64,000 nucleotides of DNA from Janthinobacterium sp. CG3 (GTDB taxonomy: Bacteria; Pseudomonadota; Gammaproteobacteria; Burkholderiales; Burkholderiaceae_D). The notes beneath the pieces are model-generated. The model saw only the letters and a list, made by a program, of their open reading frames with translations. It had not been told where the DNA came from and did not search any database. The stretch is taken from assembly GCF_000344615.1 (NCBI RefSeq), contig NZ_KB467824.1, forward strand, positions 5,146,778 to 5,210,777, in the 5' to 3' direction. Of the stretch, positions 55,165 through 63,646 are shown one piece after another (the stretch's first letter is position 1; each line of letters opens with the position of its first letter). The position numbers and the translations under genes were made by a program.

Positions 55165-56418
55165 ATGTTATACGCTACCGCCGGCACCAGCGCCATTTCG
55201 GGCCGACCCGCCGCCGAGCACTGCCTGGGCGACTTCGTCGAGCGCCGCATGGACCAGCACCACGTCACGCGCATCGAAAAACTGCTGGGGGGCGAGCATC
55301 CGCACGCCTGGCAGCCGCCGCAGCCGGGGGCGATTTTCCTCGCCGGCAACGACTACCTGTGCCTGGGCGCGGAGCCGAGCCTGTTGCAGGCGCAGATGCG
55401 CAGCATGGCGGCGAACCAGGGCGAACTGCTGATGTCGGCGGTGTACCTGCAAAGCGGCAGCCCGCAGCACCGGCTCGAGCAAAAACTGGCGGCCTTCATG
55501 GGCGCCGAGGACGGCGTGCTGGCGCAGTCGGGCTGGGCCGCCAACGTCGGCCTGCTGCAAAGCATCGCCGGACCGGGCGTGCCGGTCTACCTCGACATGC
55601 AGGCGCACGCCTCGCTGTGGGAGGGGGTGCAATCGGCGCAGGCGCAGCCGGTGGCCTTCCTGCACAACGACATGGGGCATTTGCAGCGCCAGGTGGGCAA
55701 GCACGGCCGCGGCGTGATCGTCGTCGACGCGCTCTACAGCACCAACGGCAGCCTGGCGCCGCTGTTCGAGTTGCTCGACATCGCCGAACGCAGCGGCAGC
55801 ATCGTCGTGGTCGACGAATCGCACTCGCTGGGCACGCACGGGCCGCAGGGGGCCGGGCTGGTGGCGCAGGCGGGGCTGTCGGAGCGGGTGCATTTCCGCA
55901 CCGCCTCGCTGGCCAAGGCGTTCGCCGGGCGGGCCGGCTTTATCACCTGCTCGAGCCGCTTCAAGGGCTACTTCCTGTCGGAGTCGCGCCCGGCCATCTT
56001 CAGCTCCTGCCTGCTGGGGCACGAACTGGCGTGGTTCGACGCCGCGCTCGACTTCATCCGCGGCGCCGACGAGCGCCGCGCGGCGCTGCGCCGGCACACG
56101 CTGCGCATCCGCGCCGGCCTGCGCGCGCAGGGCTACAACGTCGACGACGGCAGCGAGCAAATCATCGCGCTGGAAGCGGGGCCGGAGCCGCGCACGCTGG
56201 CGCTGCGCAAGGCGCTGGAGCGGCACGGCATCTACGGCGCCATGTTCTGCGCGCCGGCGACGCCGAAAAACCGCTCGCTGGTGCGGCTGACGCTGAACGC
56301 CTGCCTGAGCGAGGCGGACATCGCGCAACTGCTGGCGGCGTGCGCGGCGATCCGCGACGAAACCGACCTCGGCAGTTGGTCCTCGACGCGCCGCATGGGC
56401 GGTCTGGCCCTGGTCTAA
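55165..56418 (+). CDS. jqsA: Alpha-hydroxyketone autoinducer synthase (JqsA/CqsA/LqsA-like)
   Basis: A 417-residue PLP-dependent enzyme of the alpha-oxoamine synthase fold. The PLP lysine is Lys251 in ASLAKAFAGRAG, the ring-contact Asp217 is in VVVDESHSLGTHGPQG, and GNDYLCLG near residue 61 matches the CqsA/KBL N terminus. CqsA uses SAM and acyl-CoA to make CAI-1-type signals; the Janthinobacterium and Legionella homologs make related hydroxyketones. GGGGA precedes the ATG. It is divergent from jqsS-jqsR with FNR-like boxes between. Confusion with 2-amino-3-ketobutyrate ligase or ALA synthase is possible but the context argues against it. Confidence 0.88.
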   Translation: MLYATAGTSAISGRPAAEHCLGDFVERRMDQHHVTRIEKLLGGEHPHAWQPPQPGAIFLAGNDYLCLGAEPSLLQAQMRSMAANQGELLMSAVYLQSGSPQHRLEQKLAAFMGAEDGVLAQSGWAANVGLLQSIAGPGVPVYLDMQAHASLWEGVQSAQAQPVAFLHNDMGHLQRQVGKHGRGVIVVDALYSTNGSLAPLFELLDIAERSGSIVVVDESHSLGTHGPQGAGLVAQAGLSERVHFRTASLAKAFAGRAGFITCSSRFKGYFLSESRPAIFSSCLLGHELAWFDAALDFIRGADERRAALRRHTLRIRAGLRAQGYNVDDGSEQIIALEAGPEPRTLALRKALERHGIYGAMFCAPATPKNRSLVRLTLNACLSEADIAQLLAACAAIRDETDLGSWSSTRRMGGLALV

Positions 56419-56522
56419 GCCGCCCGCCCGCGCGACAAGCCCAGCGGTGTAGCGAGCCGGGGGCGTTGACAGCGCCGTGGCGCGACCTGACTCCCGAGTG
56501 CGCTTGCGCTATGATGGCGGCT

Positions 56523-56912
56523 ATGACTGAACCCATTTCCTTGTACCAAACGATAGGCGGCGAGTCCACGCTGCGCGCGATGGTGGACCGCTTTTATGAT
56601 TTGATGGAGTTGGAGCCGGAGTTCGCCGGCATCCGCGCCATGCACCCGCCCGCCACCGACGGCTCGCGCGACAAGCTGTTCTGGTTTTTGACCGGCTGGA
56701 TGGGCGGTCCCGACCTGTTCGTCGAGCGTTTCGGCCACCCGCGCCTGCGCGCCCGCCATATGCCGTTCGCCATCGGCACCAGCGAGCGCGACCAGTGGTT
56801 GCGCTGCATGGCCTGGGCCATGCAGGACGCCGGCATCGAGGAGTCGCTGCGGTTGCGCCTGATGGAGTCGTTCTTCCAGACCGCCGATTGGATGCGCAAC
56901 AAACCCGACTGA
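56523..56912 (+). CDS. Group 2 truncated haemoglobin
   Basis: A 129-residue 2-on-2 globin: EPISLYQTIGGESTLRAMVDRFY at the A-B helices, WFLTGWMGGPDLFVERFGHPRLRARHMPF with proximal His in RHMPF, and the group 2 Trp in WMRNKPD/QWLRCMAWAMQD. Such proteins bind O2, NO or sulfide. It is 104 bases after jqsA and 22 bases before rmuC, in the same direction. An upstream in-frame ATG at 56511 is possible. Its place after an FNR-boxed quorum-sensing gene suggests a link to oxygen or NO status. Confidence 0.88.
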   Translation: MTEPISLYQTIGGESTLRAMVDRFYDLMELEPEFAGIRAMHPPATDGSRDKLFWFLTGWMGGPDLFVERFGHPRLRARHMPFAIGTSERDQWLRCMAWAMQDAGIEESLRLRLMESFFQTADWMRNKPD

Positions 56913-56934
56913 TGTGCTTTTACTTTTTTGAGTC

Positions 56935-58329
56935 ATGACCCAAATCGAATTTTTCGCGCTGCTGGCGCTGGTGGCGGCCGGCGTCGCGCTGCAGGCGGCG
57001 CTGTGGTGGCGCGGCCGCGGCACCGGCGGCGGCGACGCTGCCGCCGCGGCCGCGACGCTGCTGCAATTGCAACAGTTGCAGCAGTCGCAGCAACTGAGCC
57101 TGGAGCGTATCGAGCGCGTCGAGCGCGAGGTGCGCATGCAGTTGCAGTCCTCGGCCCAGGCCACGCGCCAGGAGTTGAGCGCGGCGCTGGCGCAGTCGCA
57201 CGCGGCCACGGTGCAGCAGCTCGACGGTATGCGCGCGCAAAGCCAGGCGCAGGCGCAGGGCGGGCGCGAGGAGCAGTCGGCCGGCCTGGCGCGCTTCGGC
57301 GAGGCGATGAACCAGGCGCTGCTGCATCTGACGCAGTCGAACGCGCAGCGCCTGCTGGAGGTGCGCGCCACGCTGGAGTCGAAGATCGGCGATTTACAGG
57401 CCGATAACGGCGCCCGCCTCGAAGAGATGCGCAAGACCGTCGACGAGAAGTTGCACGCGACCTTGGAGGCGCGCCTGAGCGAGTCGTTCCGCCAAGTGTC
57501 GGAACGGCTCGAACGGGTGCACCAGGGACTCGGCGAGATGCAGCAGCTGGCCATCGGCGTCGGCGACCTGAAGCGGGTGCTGACCAACGTTAAGACGCGC
57601 GGAACCTGGGGCGAGGTGCAACTGGAGATGTTGCTGGAGCAAGTACTCACCGTCGACCAGTACGCGAAAAACGTCGAAACCATTCCCGGCACCGGCGCGC
57701 GCGTCGAATTCGCCTTGAAGCTGCCGGGCGCCGTCGACGGCGGCGCGCCGGTGTGGATGCCGATCGACGCCAAGTTTCCCAAGGAGCAGTACGAGCGCCT
57801 GGTCGAGGCCGCCGAGCGCGCCGACGCCGACGGCGTGGCGCTGGCCGGCCGCGAACTGGAGCGCGCGGTGCGCGGCGAGGCCAAAACCATCGCCGAGAAG
57901 TACCTGTCGCCGCCGCACACCACCGACTTCGCCATCCTGTTCCTGCCCACCGAGGGCTTGTACGCCGAGGTGATGCGGCGCCCCGGCCTGGCCGACGAGT
58001 TGCAGCGCGTCAACCGGGTCAGCATTGCAGGGCCGTCGACGCTGTCGGCCCTGCTGAACAGCCTGCAAATGGGCTTTCGCACGCTGGCGCTGGAAAAACG
58101 CTCGTCCGAGGTGTGGCAGGTGTTGGGCGCGGTGAAGACGGAGTTCGGCAAATTCGGCGATGTCTTGAGCCAGACCAAGCTGGCGCTGGAACGCGCCGCT
58201 AAGAATATCGAGAGCGCGGAGGTGCGCAGCCGCCAGATGGCGCGTAAGCTGAAGTCGGTGGAAGCCTTGCCGAGCGAGGCCGCGCAACTGGTGCTGGGCC
58301 CGGACGTCGAGCTGGACGAGGCGCCGTAG
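56935..58329 (+). CDS. rmuC: DNA recombination protein RmuC
   Basis: A 464-residue protein with one N-terminal membrane helix (about 4-25), a Gln/Ala/Arg-rich coiled coil (about 35-200) and the RmuC nuclease-like domain (about 210-430) with RGTWGEVQLEMLLEQVL, PIDAKFPKEQYERL, TTDFAILFLPTEGLYAEV and VSIAGPSTLSALLNSLQMGFRTL. RmuC limits inverted-repeat rearrangements and may cut DNA. It follows the globin gene by 22 bases. Length and domain order are normal. Confidence 0.95.
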   Translation: MTQIEFFALLALVAAGVALQAALWWRGRGTGGGDAAAAAATLLQLQQLQQSQQLSLERIERVEREVRMQLQSSAQATRQELSAALAQSHAATVQQLDGMRAQSQAQAQGGREEQSAGLARFGEAMNQALLHLTQSNAQRLLEVRATLESKIGDLQADNGARLEEMRKTVDEKLHATLEARLSESFRQVSERLERVHQGLGEMQQLAIGVGDLKRVLTNVKTRGTWGEVQLEMLLEQVLTVDQYAKNVETIPGTGARVEFALKLPGAVDGGAPVWMPIDAKFPKEQYERLVEAAERADADGVALAGRELERAVRGEAKTIAEKYLSPPHTTDFAILFLPTEGLYAEVMRRPGLADELQRVNRVSIAGPSTLSALLNSLQMGFRTLALEKRSSEVWQVLGAVKTEFGKFGDVLSQTKLALERAAKNIESAEVRSRQMARKLKSVEALPSEAAQLVLGPDVELDEAP

Positions 58330-58383
58330 GAGCCGCCCGCGCCACGGTAAAGTCGGCGTGGTTGAATTGTTTGAGGAGAAAAC

Positions 58384-60414
58384 ATGTCGTCTTCCAGCAT
58401 CGCTCGCAGCATCGACTCGGCCGCCGCCGGCCTGCACAGCGGCGCCCAGCGCAACAAAATCGTCAGCGCCTTTGACGCGGTGCGGCTGATCCACGACGGC
58501 GACACCGTCGCCACCGGCGGTTTCGTCGGCATCGGTTTCGCCGAAAATATCGCGGTGGCGCTGGAGCAGCGCTTTTTGCAGTCCGGCGCCGAGTCGCAGG
58601 ACGGCCTGGCGCATCCGCGCGAGCTGACGCTGGTGTATGCGGCCGGGCAGGGCGACGGCAAGGAGCGCGGCCTGAACCATCTGGCGCACGAGGGCCTGGT
58701 CCGCCGCGTCATCGGCGGCCACTGGGGCCTGGTGCCAAAGCTGCAGCGCCTGGCGATGGACGACAAGATCGAGGCCTACAACCTGCCGCAGGGGGTCATC
58801 AGCCATCTGTTCCGCGACATCGCCGGCGGCAAGCCGGGCCTGCTCTCCGAGGTCGGCCTGGGCACCTTCGTCGACCCGCGTTTCGGCGGCGGCAAGGTGA
58901 ACGCCCGCACCACCGAGGAACTGGTCGAGCTGATCGTCCTGGGCGGCAAGGAATACCTGTTCTATAAGAGCATGCCTATCCATGTCGGCATCATCCGCGG
59001 CACCACGGCCGACGCCAACGGCAACGTGACGATGGAGCGCGAGGCGCTGACGCTGGAGGCGCTGGCCATCGCGATGGCGGCGCACAATTCGGGCGGCATC
59101 GTCATCGTCCAGGTCGAGCGCATCGCCGAGCGCGGCAGCCTGAACCCGCGCCAAGTGAAAATCCCCGGCATCTTGGTCGATTGCGTGGTGGTGGCGGAAA
59201 AGCCCGAATACCATATGCAAACCTTCGTCGAGCAGTACAGTCCGGCCTTTGCCAGCGAGCTGCGGGTGCCTTTGTCGAGCATTGCCCCGATGCCGCTGTG
59301 CGAGCGCAAGGTGATCGCCCGGCGCGCCTTGATGGAGTTGTACGCGAATAATGTGGTGAACCTCGGCATCGGCATGCCGGAGGGCGTCGCCGCCGTTGCC
59401 GCCGAGGAGAAGCTGCTCGATTTGCTGACGTTGACGGCGGAACCCGGCGTCATTGGCGGCATGCCGGCCGGCGGCCTGAATTTTGGCGCGGCCACCAACG
59501 CTGACGCCATCATCGACCAGCCCTACCAGTTCGACTTCTACGACGGCGGCGGGCTGGACGTGGCAATCCTCGGCCTGGCCCAGGCCGACGCCCTGGGCAA
59601 CGTGAACGTCAGCAAGTTCGGACGCCGCCTGGCCGGCGCCGGCGGTTTCATCAATATCAGCCAGAACGCCAAGAAGGTGGTGTTTGTCGGCACCTTCACG
59701 GCCGACGGCCTGAAGCTGGCGGTGCAGGGCGGCCGCCTCGCCATCGTGCAGGAGGGCGCCTGCCGCAAGTTCATCGGCGAGGTCGAGCACCGCACCTATA
59801 GCGGCGCGCACGCCAGCGCGCGCGGCCAGACGGCCCTGTTCGTCACCGAGCGCTGCGTGTTCCGCCTGACGCCGCAGGGCTTGGAGCTGATCGAGATCGC
59901 GCCCGGCATTGAACTGGAGCGCGACATACTCAGCCAAATGGCCTTCGCGCCCGCCGTCAGTGCGACGCTAAAGCTGATGGATGCGCGCATTTTCGTCGAC
60001 GATGGAATGGGTTTGCGCGCGGATATGCTCTCGCTGCCGCTGGAGCAACGGCTGGTGTACGACCCGCGCCAGGAGCTGTTCTTTGTCAATTTCGAGGGTT
60101 TCAACGTGGCCGACAGCGCCACCATCGCCGCTATCAGCACGCTGGTCGCGGCGCGCCTGGAGCTGCTCGGCAAAAAAGTGCCGGCCGTCGTCAACTACGA
60201 CAATTTCACCATCCTGCCCGACGTGCTGGACGATTACATCGACATGGTGAACGGCCTGAGCGAGCGTTACTACAGCCGCGTGACGCGCTACACCCACAGC
60301 GCCTTCATGCGCGCCTACGTGGGCGAGGCGTTCCGGCGCCGCGACCGCGACCCTGCCTTGTACGCCAGCTCGGCCCAGGCGATGGCGCATTTGAAAGCGG
60401 CGCCGGAACGCTAA
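58384..60414 (+). CDS. Type I acyl-CoA:acetate/3-ketoacid CoA-transferase with C-terminal extension
   Basis: A 676-residue protein in which both CoA-transferase subunits are fused. The first (about 25-270) has [25 protein letters not shown] and the second (about 310-540) has [13 protein letters not shown] and the catalytic glutamate Glu353 in [15 protein letters not shown]. It is similar to propionate CoA-transferase/YdiF (about 520-530 residues), but has about 130 extra residues, from [18 protein letters not shown] to [24 protein letters not shown], of unknown role. AGGAG precedes the ATG. It follows rmuC by 54 bases. Natural acyl donor is unknown. Confidence 0.88.
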   Translation: MSSSSIARSIDSAAAGLHSGAQRNKIVSAFDAVRLIHDGDTVATGGFVGIGFAENIAVALEQRFLQSGAESQDGLAHPRELTLVYAAGQGDGKERGLNHLAHEGLVRRVIGGHWGLVPKLQRLAMDDKIEAYNLPQGVISHLFRDIAGGKPGLLSEVGLGTFVDPRFGGGKVNARTTEELVELIVLGGKEYLFYKSMPIHVGIIRGTTADANGNVTMEREALTLEALAIAMAAHNSGGIVIVQVERIAERGSLNPRQVKIPGILVDCVVVAEKPEYHMQTFVEQYSPAFASELRVPLSSIAPMPLCERKVIARRALMELYANNVVNLGIGMPEGVAAVAAEEKLLDLLTLTAEPGVIGGMPAGGLNFGAATNADAIIDQPYQFDFYDGGGLDVAILGLAQADALGNVNVSKFGRRLAGAGGFINISQNAKKVVFVGTFTADGLKLAVQGGRLAIVQEGACRKFIGEVEHRTYSGAHASARGQTALFVTERCVFRLTPQGLELIEIAPGIELERDILSQMAFAPAVSATLKLMDARIFVDDGMGLRADMLSLPLEQRLVYDPRQELFFVNFEGFNVADSATIAAISTLVAARLELLGKKVPAVVNYDNFTILPDVLDDYIDMVNGLSERYYSRVTRYTHSAFMRAYVGEAFRRRDRDPALYASSAQAMAHLKAAPER

Positions 60415-60435
60415 ACGGCCCCCGCGGGGGCCGTT
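60414..60435. terminator. Bidirectional hairpin between CoA-transferase and PEP-CTERM genes
   Basis: AACGGCCCCC-GC-GGGGGCCGTT overlaps the CoA-transferase stop codon, in a convergent gap of 50 bases. The T tract (CCTTA) is weak. Confidence 0.55.
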
Positions 60436-60464
60436 CCTTACACTCAAGCCGACGCGGGCGCTGC

Positions 60465-61379
60465 CTATGCCTTGCGGCTGCGGCGCGCAGCGAATCCCAC
60501 GAATGCCAATCCGGCCAACAGCATGGCCCAGCTTGCCGGCTCTGGAACCGGGGTCAGGACGGCGGGAGGGACGCCACCACCCCCACCACCGCCACCGCCG
60601 CCACTGCTGACGGCGTTGCCGCCGCTAAACAGCGACAAGCCGCCCAGCGAGGTTGCCGCGGGGCCGAGACCGCCACCCGACACCATGCCGGGCAGATCGC
60701 CGGCGCCGCTGGCGACCTTGTTCGGCACGTCACTATGGGACACTGCCGAGCCGCTGTGCAATTCGTTAAACGAATTGCCTTCGGTTGCCGCGAAGGGTGG
60801 CGATACCTCGCCGGCCGGTGCGCCGCCTGCGCCGCCTGCGCCGCCTGCGCCGCCAGCGCCGCCAGCGCCTTGCGCCGTGGGCGCGCCGCGCGAGATCCGG
60901 CTGACGTTGCGGCAAATCGTTGGTACCAGAATGCAATGGCCCTGTTCGCAGTACACCAGGCCGCGTTCTTTCATGTCCGCAGTCCAACCGGCGCGCGACA
61001 CTTGGCGGCAAACCCGGCCGGTGCCGAAGTGCATATCGCTGATGCGCGCGTCGTAGTTGTCGCGGCCGCTGATGGCGTCACGGCTGATGGTCACGAATTC
61101 GTCGAAGTTGCGGTCGCGCATGCGCTGTTTCAGGCGCTCGCGCACCGGGCCGGGAATGTCCTGGTAGCGGTCGACCGCTGCAACGACGTCGCCCATGAAG
61201 GGATTGACGCCGGGACGGTTCCAGTTGCAACTGTCAATGCGCTCGTCGGCCGGCGCCGCTTTTGCCTGGGCCGGCAGCGGCGCCAGCGACAAGGCGGTCG
61301 CGCACATCAGCATACCGACGATGCCGGAAATCCAGGCCAGTGGACGACGGGAAAAGGCTGATATTTTGTTGTTTGTCAT
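60465..61379 (-). CDS. PEP-CTERM sorting-signal protein (MHFG-motif type)
   Basis: A 304-residue exported protein. A signal peptide (about residues 10-45) is followed by a Cys-containing domain of about 120 residues with SDMHFGTGRVCRQVSRAGW and EQGHCILVPTICRNVSR, a Gly/Ala repeat, a Ser/Gly region with a run of ten Gly, and the sorting signal VPEPASWAMLLAGLAFVGFAARRSRKA split here as VPEP, a membrane helix and a basic tail. PEP-CTERM proteins are handled by exosortase and displayed or released, usually with exopolysaccharide biosynthesis. An MHFG motif is conserved in a family of such proteins. No exosortase gene is in the window. Start is ATG 61379 or GTG 61391. Confidence 0.82.
   Translation of the reverse strand: MTNNKISAFSRRPLAWISGIVGMLMCATALSLAPLPAQAKAAPADERIDSCNWNRPGVNPFMGDVVAAVDRYQDIPGPVRERLKQRMRDRNFDEFVTISRDAISGRDNYDARISDMHFGTGRVCRQVSRAGWTADMKERGLVYCEQGHCILVPTICRNVSRISRGAPTAQGAGGAGGAGGAGGAGGAPAGEVSPPFAATEGNSFNELHSGSAVSHSDVPNKVASGAGDLPGMVSGGGLGPAATSLGGLSLFSGGNAVSSGGGGGGGGGGVPPAVLTPVPEPASWAMLLAGLAFVGFAARRSRKA
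60821..60865. repeat. Five 9-bp tandem repeats in the PEP-CTERM gene
   Basis: CGCCGCCTG three times then CGCCGCCAG twice encode the (GGA) repeat of the protein. Candidate variable-number repeat. Confidence 0.85.
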
Positions 61380-61691
61380 TATTATTTTCACAAGTGAATG
61401 ATCTAACCGGAATGCATGTTATCACGAGGGAAACTGATTTGGTAATAAAGAAAGATATTTGAGGGTAAATTTTGTTTCGCCGCAACGTTGATCCGGAATA
61501 TTTTCAGGGTGGGAAGATAACGCTGGACATTTATTCCAGGTGTGCTGGGGAGTCGCTGGATCGGCGCGCCGTCAAAGAGCCGGCGTCAAGGCGAGTAGGT
61601 TAAACCCTGAGGCTCTGCCCCCAGGGTGACGCTCTTGGTTTGGCACCAGGGCAAGGAGGAGGGCGGCGGTGCCGCGCCGGCCGGACGGCGC
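61380..61691. other. Intergenic region between PEP-CTERM and moeA genes
   Basis: A 312-base gap, AT-rich at 61381-61480 (upstream of the PEP-CTERM gene, no clear promoter), with a hairpin at 61604-61627 that would end the mobA-moeA transcript. No gene seen. Confidence 0.5.
61604..61627 (-). terminator. Possible terminator of the mobA-moeA transcript
   Basis: On the minus strand ACCCTGGGG-GCAGAG-CCTCAGGGT (one mismatch) is followed by TTTAACC. Weak T run. Confidence 0.4.
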
Positions 61692-63590
61692 CTAGACCAG
61701 GCCGTCGAACAGCATGACGTCGACCGCGTCGCCGGCGCCGACGTTGCCCTGCTCGTCGTGCAGCACGACCATGCAGTTCGCTTCGGACATCGAGCGCAGG
61801 ATGCCGGAGCCTTGCGAACCGGTTACGCGCACCTCTTGCAGGCCGGCGGCGTCGAGGCCGAGGATGCCACGCTGGAATTCGGTGCGGCCCGGCCGTTTGC
61901 GGATCGGGTCGCGCGAGCGCACCCGCAGCAGCGGCGGCGGCGCGGCGTCGGCGCCCATCATGCGCAGCAGCGCGACGCGGGCGAAGAAATAGAAGGTCAC
62001 CATGACGGCCACCGGGTTGCCGGGCAGGCCGAGCAGGAAGGCGCTGCGACCGTTCGAGCTGATCTGGCCGAACGCCATCGGCCGGCCGGGGCGCATGTCG
62101 ATGCGCCAGAAGTCCACCTGGCCCAGCCTTGCCATGATCTGGCGCGTGTAGTCGGCTTCGCCGGAGGACACGCCGCCGGAGGTGATGACGGCGTCGGCGT
62201 TTTCGCAGGCGCTGCGCAGCGCCGCCTCCAGTGCCGCCGGCTGGTCCTGGACGATGCCCATGTCGATGACGTCGCAGCCGAGCCGGTTCAGCATGCCGAA
62301 CAGCGTGTAGCGGTTGCTGTCGTAGACGCAGCCGGCGTCGAGCGGCTCGCCGATCGAGCGCAATTCGTCGCCGGTGGAGAAGAACGCCACCCGCAGGCGC
62401 CGCTGCACCGGCGCCTCGGCCACGCCGAGCGAGGCCAGCAGGCCCAATTCGGCCGGGCGGATGATCTTGCCTTTTTTCAGCGCCGGGCTGCCGGCCAGCA
62501 AATCCTCGCCCTTCAGGCGGCGGTTGTCGCCGGCGCGGATGGCGCCCGCCGGGATCGTCACGGCGGCGGCGTCGGCGTGGCTGACCAGTTCCTGCGGCAC
62601 CACGCTGTCGCAGCCGGCCGGCATCACGGCCCCGGTCATGATGCGGGCGCACTGGCCGGGGCCGATGGCCAGCTCGGCCGGATGGCCGGCGTAGACGGTG
62701 GCGACGATGGCCAGCGTGGTGGGGCCGTCGGCGCGCAGGTCGGCGCCGCGCACGGCGTAGCCGTCCATCGCCGAATTGTCGTGCGCCGGCACGTTGATCG
62801 GCGAGATGATGTCGGCCGCCAGCACCCGGTCCAGCGCGCTGCGCAGCGCCACCTGCTCGCTCGAGCGGATTGGCGTGATGGCCGCCTCGATCAGGCGCTG
62901 GGCCGCGCGCACCGACAGCGCGGCGGCGCCGGGCTGGCCGGCGGGCGGCGCCGGCGTGGCGGCCTGGGCAGCGGCGGCCATTCCCGCCTCGGCGCTGCGC
63001 AATTGCTCCGGCGTGTTGATGTTGCGGAACGCCTCGGTCTGGTCGAAGCGCACCCGCGCCACCGCCAAGTCGCCATACCAGCCCTGCATGCGCCGTCCGC
63101 CGCCGTCCAGGTAGGCGCTGAGGGTCGGCAAGGCGCTGGTTTTCAGCAGGCAGAAGACGGCGTGGGTTTGCTCGTAGGCGGCGCCGTCGGGGTCGCTTTC
63201 CAGCGTGACGGCGACGGCCAGGTCGGCGTCCTCGGCCAGCAAGGCCGCGGCCAGCCGCGCCACCAGGTCGTCCGGCAAGAACGGCGAGTCGCAGGGCACA
63301 CTGACCAAGAATTCGGTGTTGCAACGGCGCAAGCCGCTATGCAAGCCCGCCAGCGGCCCTTCAAAGCCGCCCAGCTCGTCCGGCCAGACCGGCACGCCCA
63401 GCGTTTCGTAGGTCGCCAGGTTCTGGTTGGCGTTGATGGCCAGCGCGCCGACCTGCGGCGCCAGCGTGCGCAGCACCTGCGCCGCCATGGTGGCGCCGCG
63501 CAGCGGCATCAAGCCCTTGTCGACGCGGCCCATGCGGGTGCCGCGTCCGCCGGCCAGGATCAGGCCGGTAATGTTATGCTTGTCGATCAT
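61692..63590 (-). CDS. MobA-MoeA fusion protein of molybdenum cofactor synthesis
   Basis: A 632-residue protein. Residues 1-200 are MobA, a molybdenum cofactor guanylyltransferase, starting GLILAGGRGTRMGRVDKG with FLVSVPCDSPFLPDDL and PEQL near the end. A Ala/Pro-rich linker (about 205-225) joins it to MoeA (about 225-632), the molybdopterin molybdenum-transferase, with INVPAHDNSAMDGYAV, GRIMTGA-like RIMTGAVMPAGCDSVV, SSGGVS-like VITSGGVSSGEADY and LGLPGNPVAVMVTF. MoeA inserts molybdate into adenylated molybdopterin, then MobA makes the guanine dinucleotide cofactor. The order of fusion is the reverse of the reaction order. It starts 57 bases after the moaA stop. Confidence 0.93.
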   Translation of the reverse strand: MIDKHNITGLILAGGRGTRMGRVDKGLMPLRGATMAAQVLRTLAPQVGALAINANQNLATYETLGVPVWPDELGGFEGPLAGLHSGLRRCNTEFLVSVPCDSPFLPDDLVARLAAALLAEDADLAVAVTLESDPDGAAYEQTHAVFCLLKTSALPTLSAYLDGGGRRMQGWYGDLAVARVRFDQTEAFRNINTPEQLRSAEAGMAAAAQAATPAPPAGQPGAAALSVRAAQRLIEAAITPIRSSEQVALRSALDRVLAADIISPINVPAHDNSAMDGYAVRGADLRADGPTTLAIVATVYAGHPAELAIGPGQCARIMTGAVMPAGCDSVVPQELVSHADAAAVTIPAGAIRAGDNRRLKGEDLLAGSPALKKGKIIRPAELGLLASLGVAEAPVQRRLRVAFFSTGDELRSIGEPLDAGCVYDSNRYTLFGMLNRLGCDVIDMGIVQDQPAALEAALRSACENADAVITSGGVSSGEADYTRQIMARLGQVDFWRIDMRPGRPMAFGQISSNGRSAFLLGLPGNPVAVMVTFYFFARVALLRMMGADAAPPPLLRVRSRDPIRKRPGRTEFQRGILGLDAAGLQEVRVTGSQGSGILRSMSEANCMVVLHDEQGNVGAGDAVDVMLFDGLV

Positions 63591-63646
63591 TGTTTATCTA
63601 TTATGAATGTCGTGCGCGACCACGGCGCCGGGTTGGCGCCGCGGCC

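Noticed and set aside
57394-59937. 847-codon minus-strand open frame opposite rmuC and the CoA-transferase
   Set aside because: Antisense shadow of two recognisable genes.
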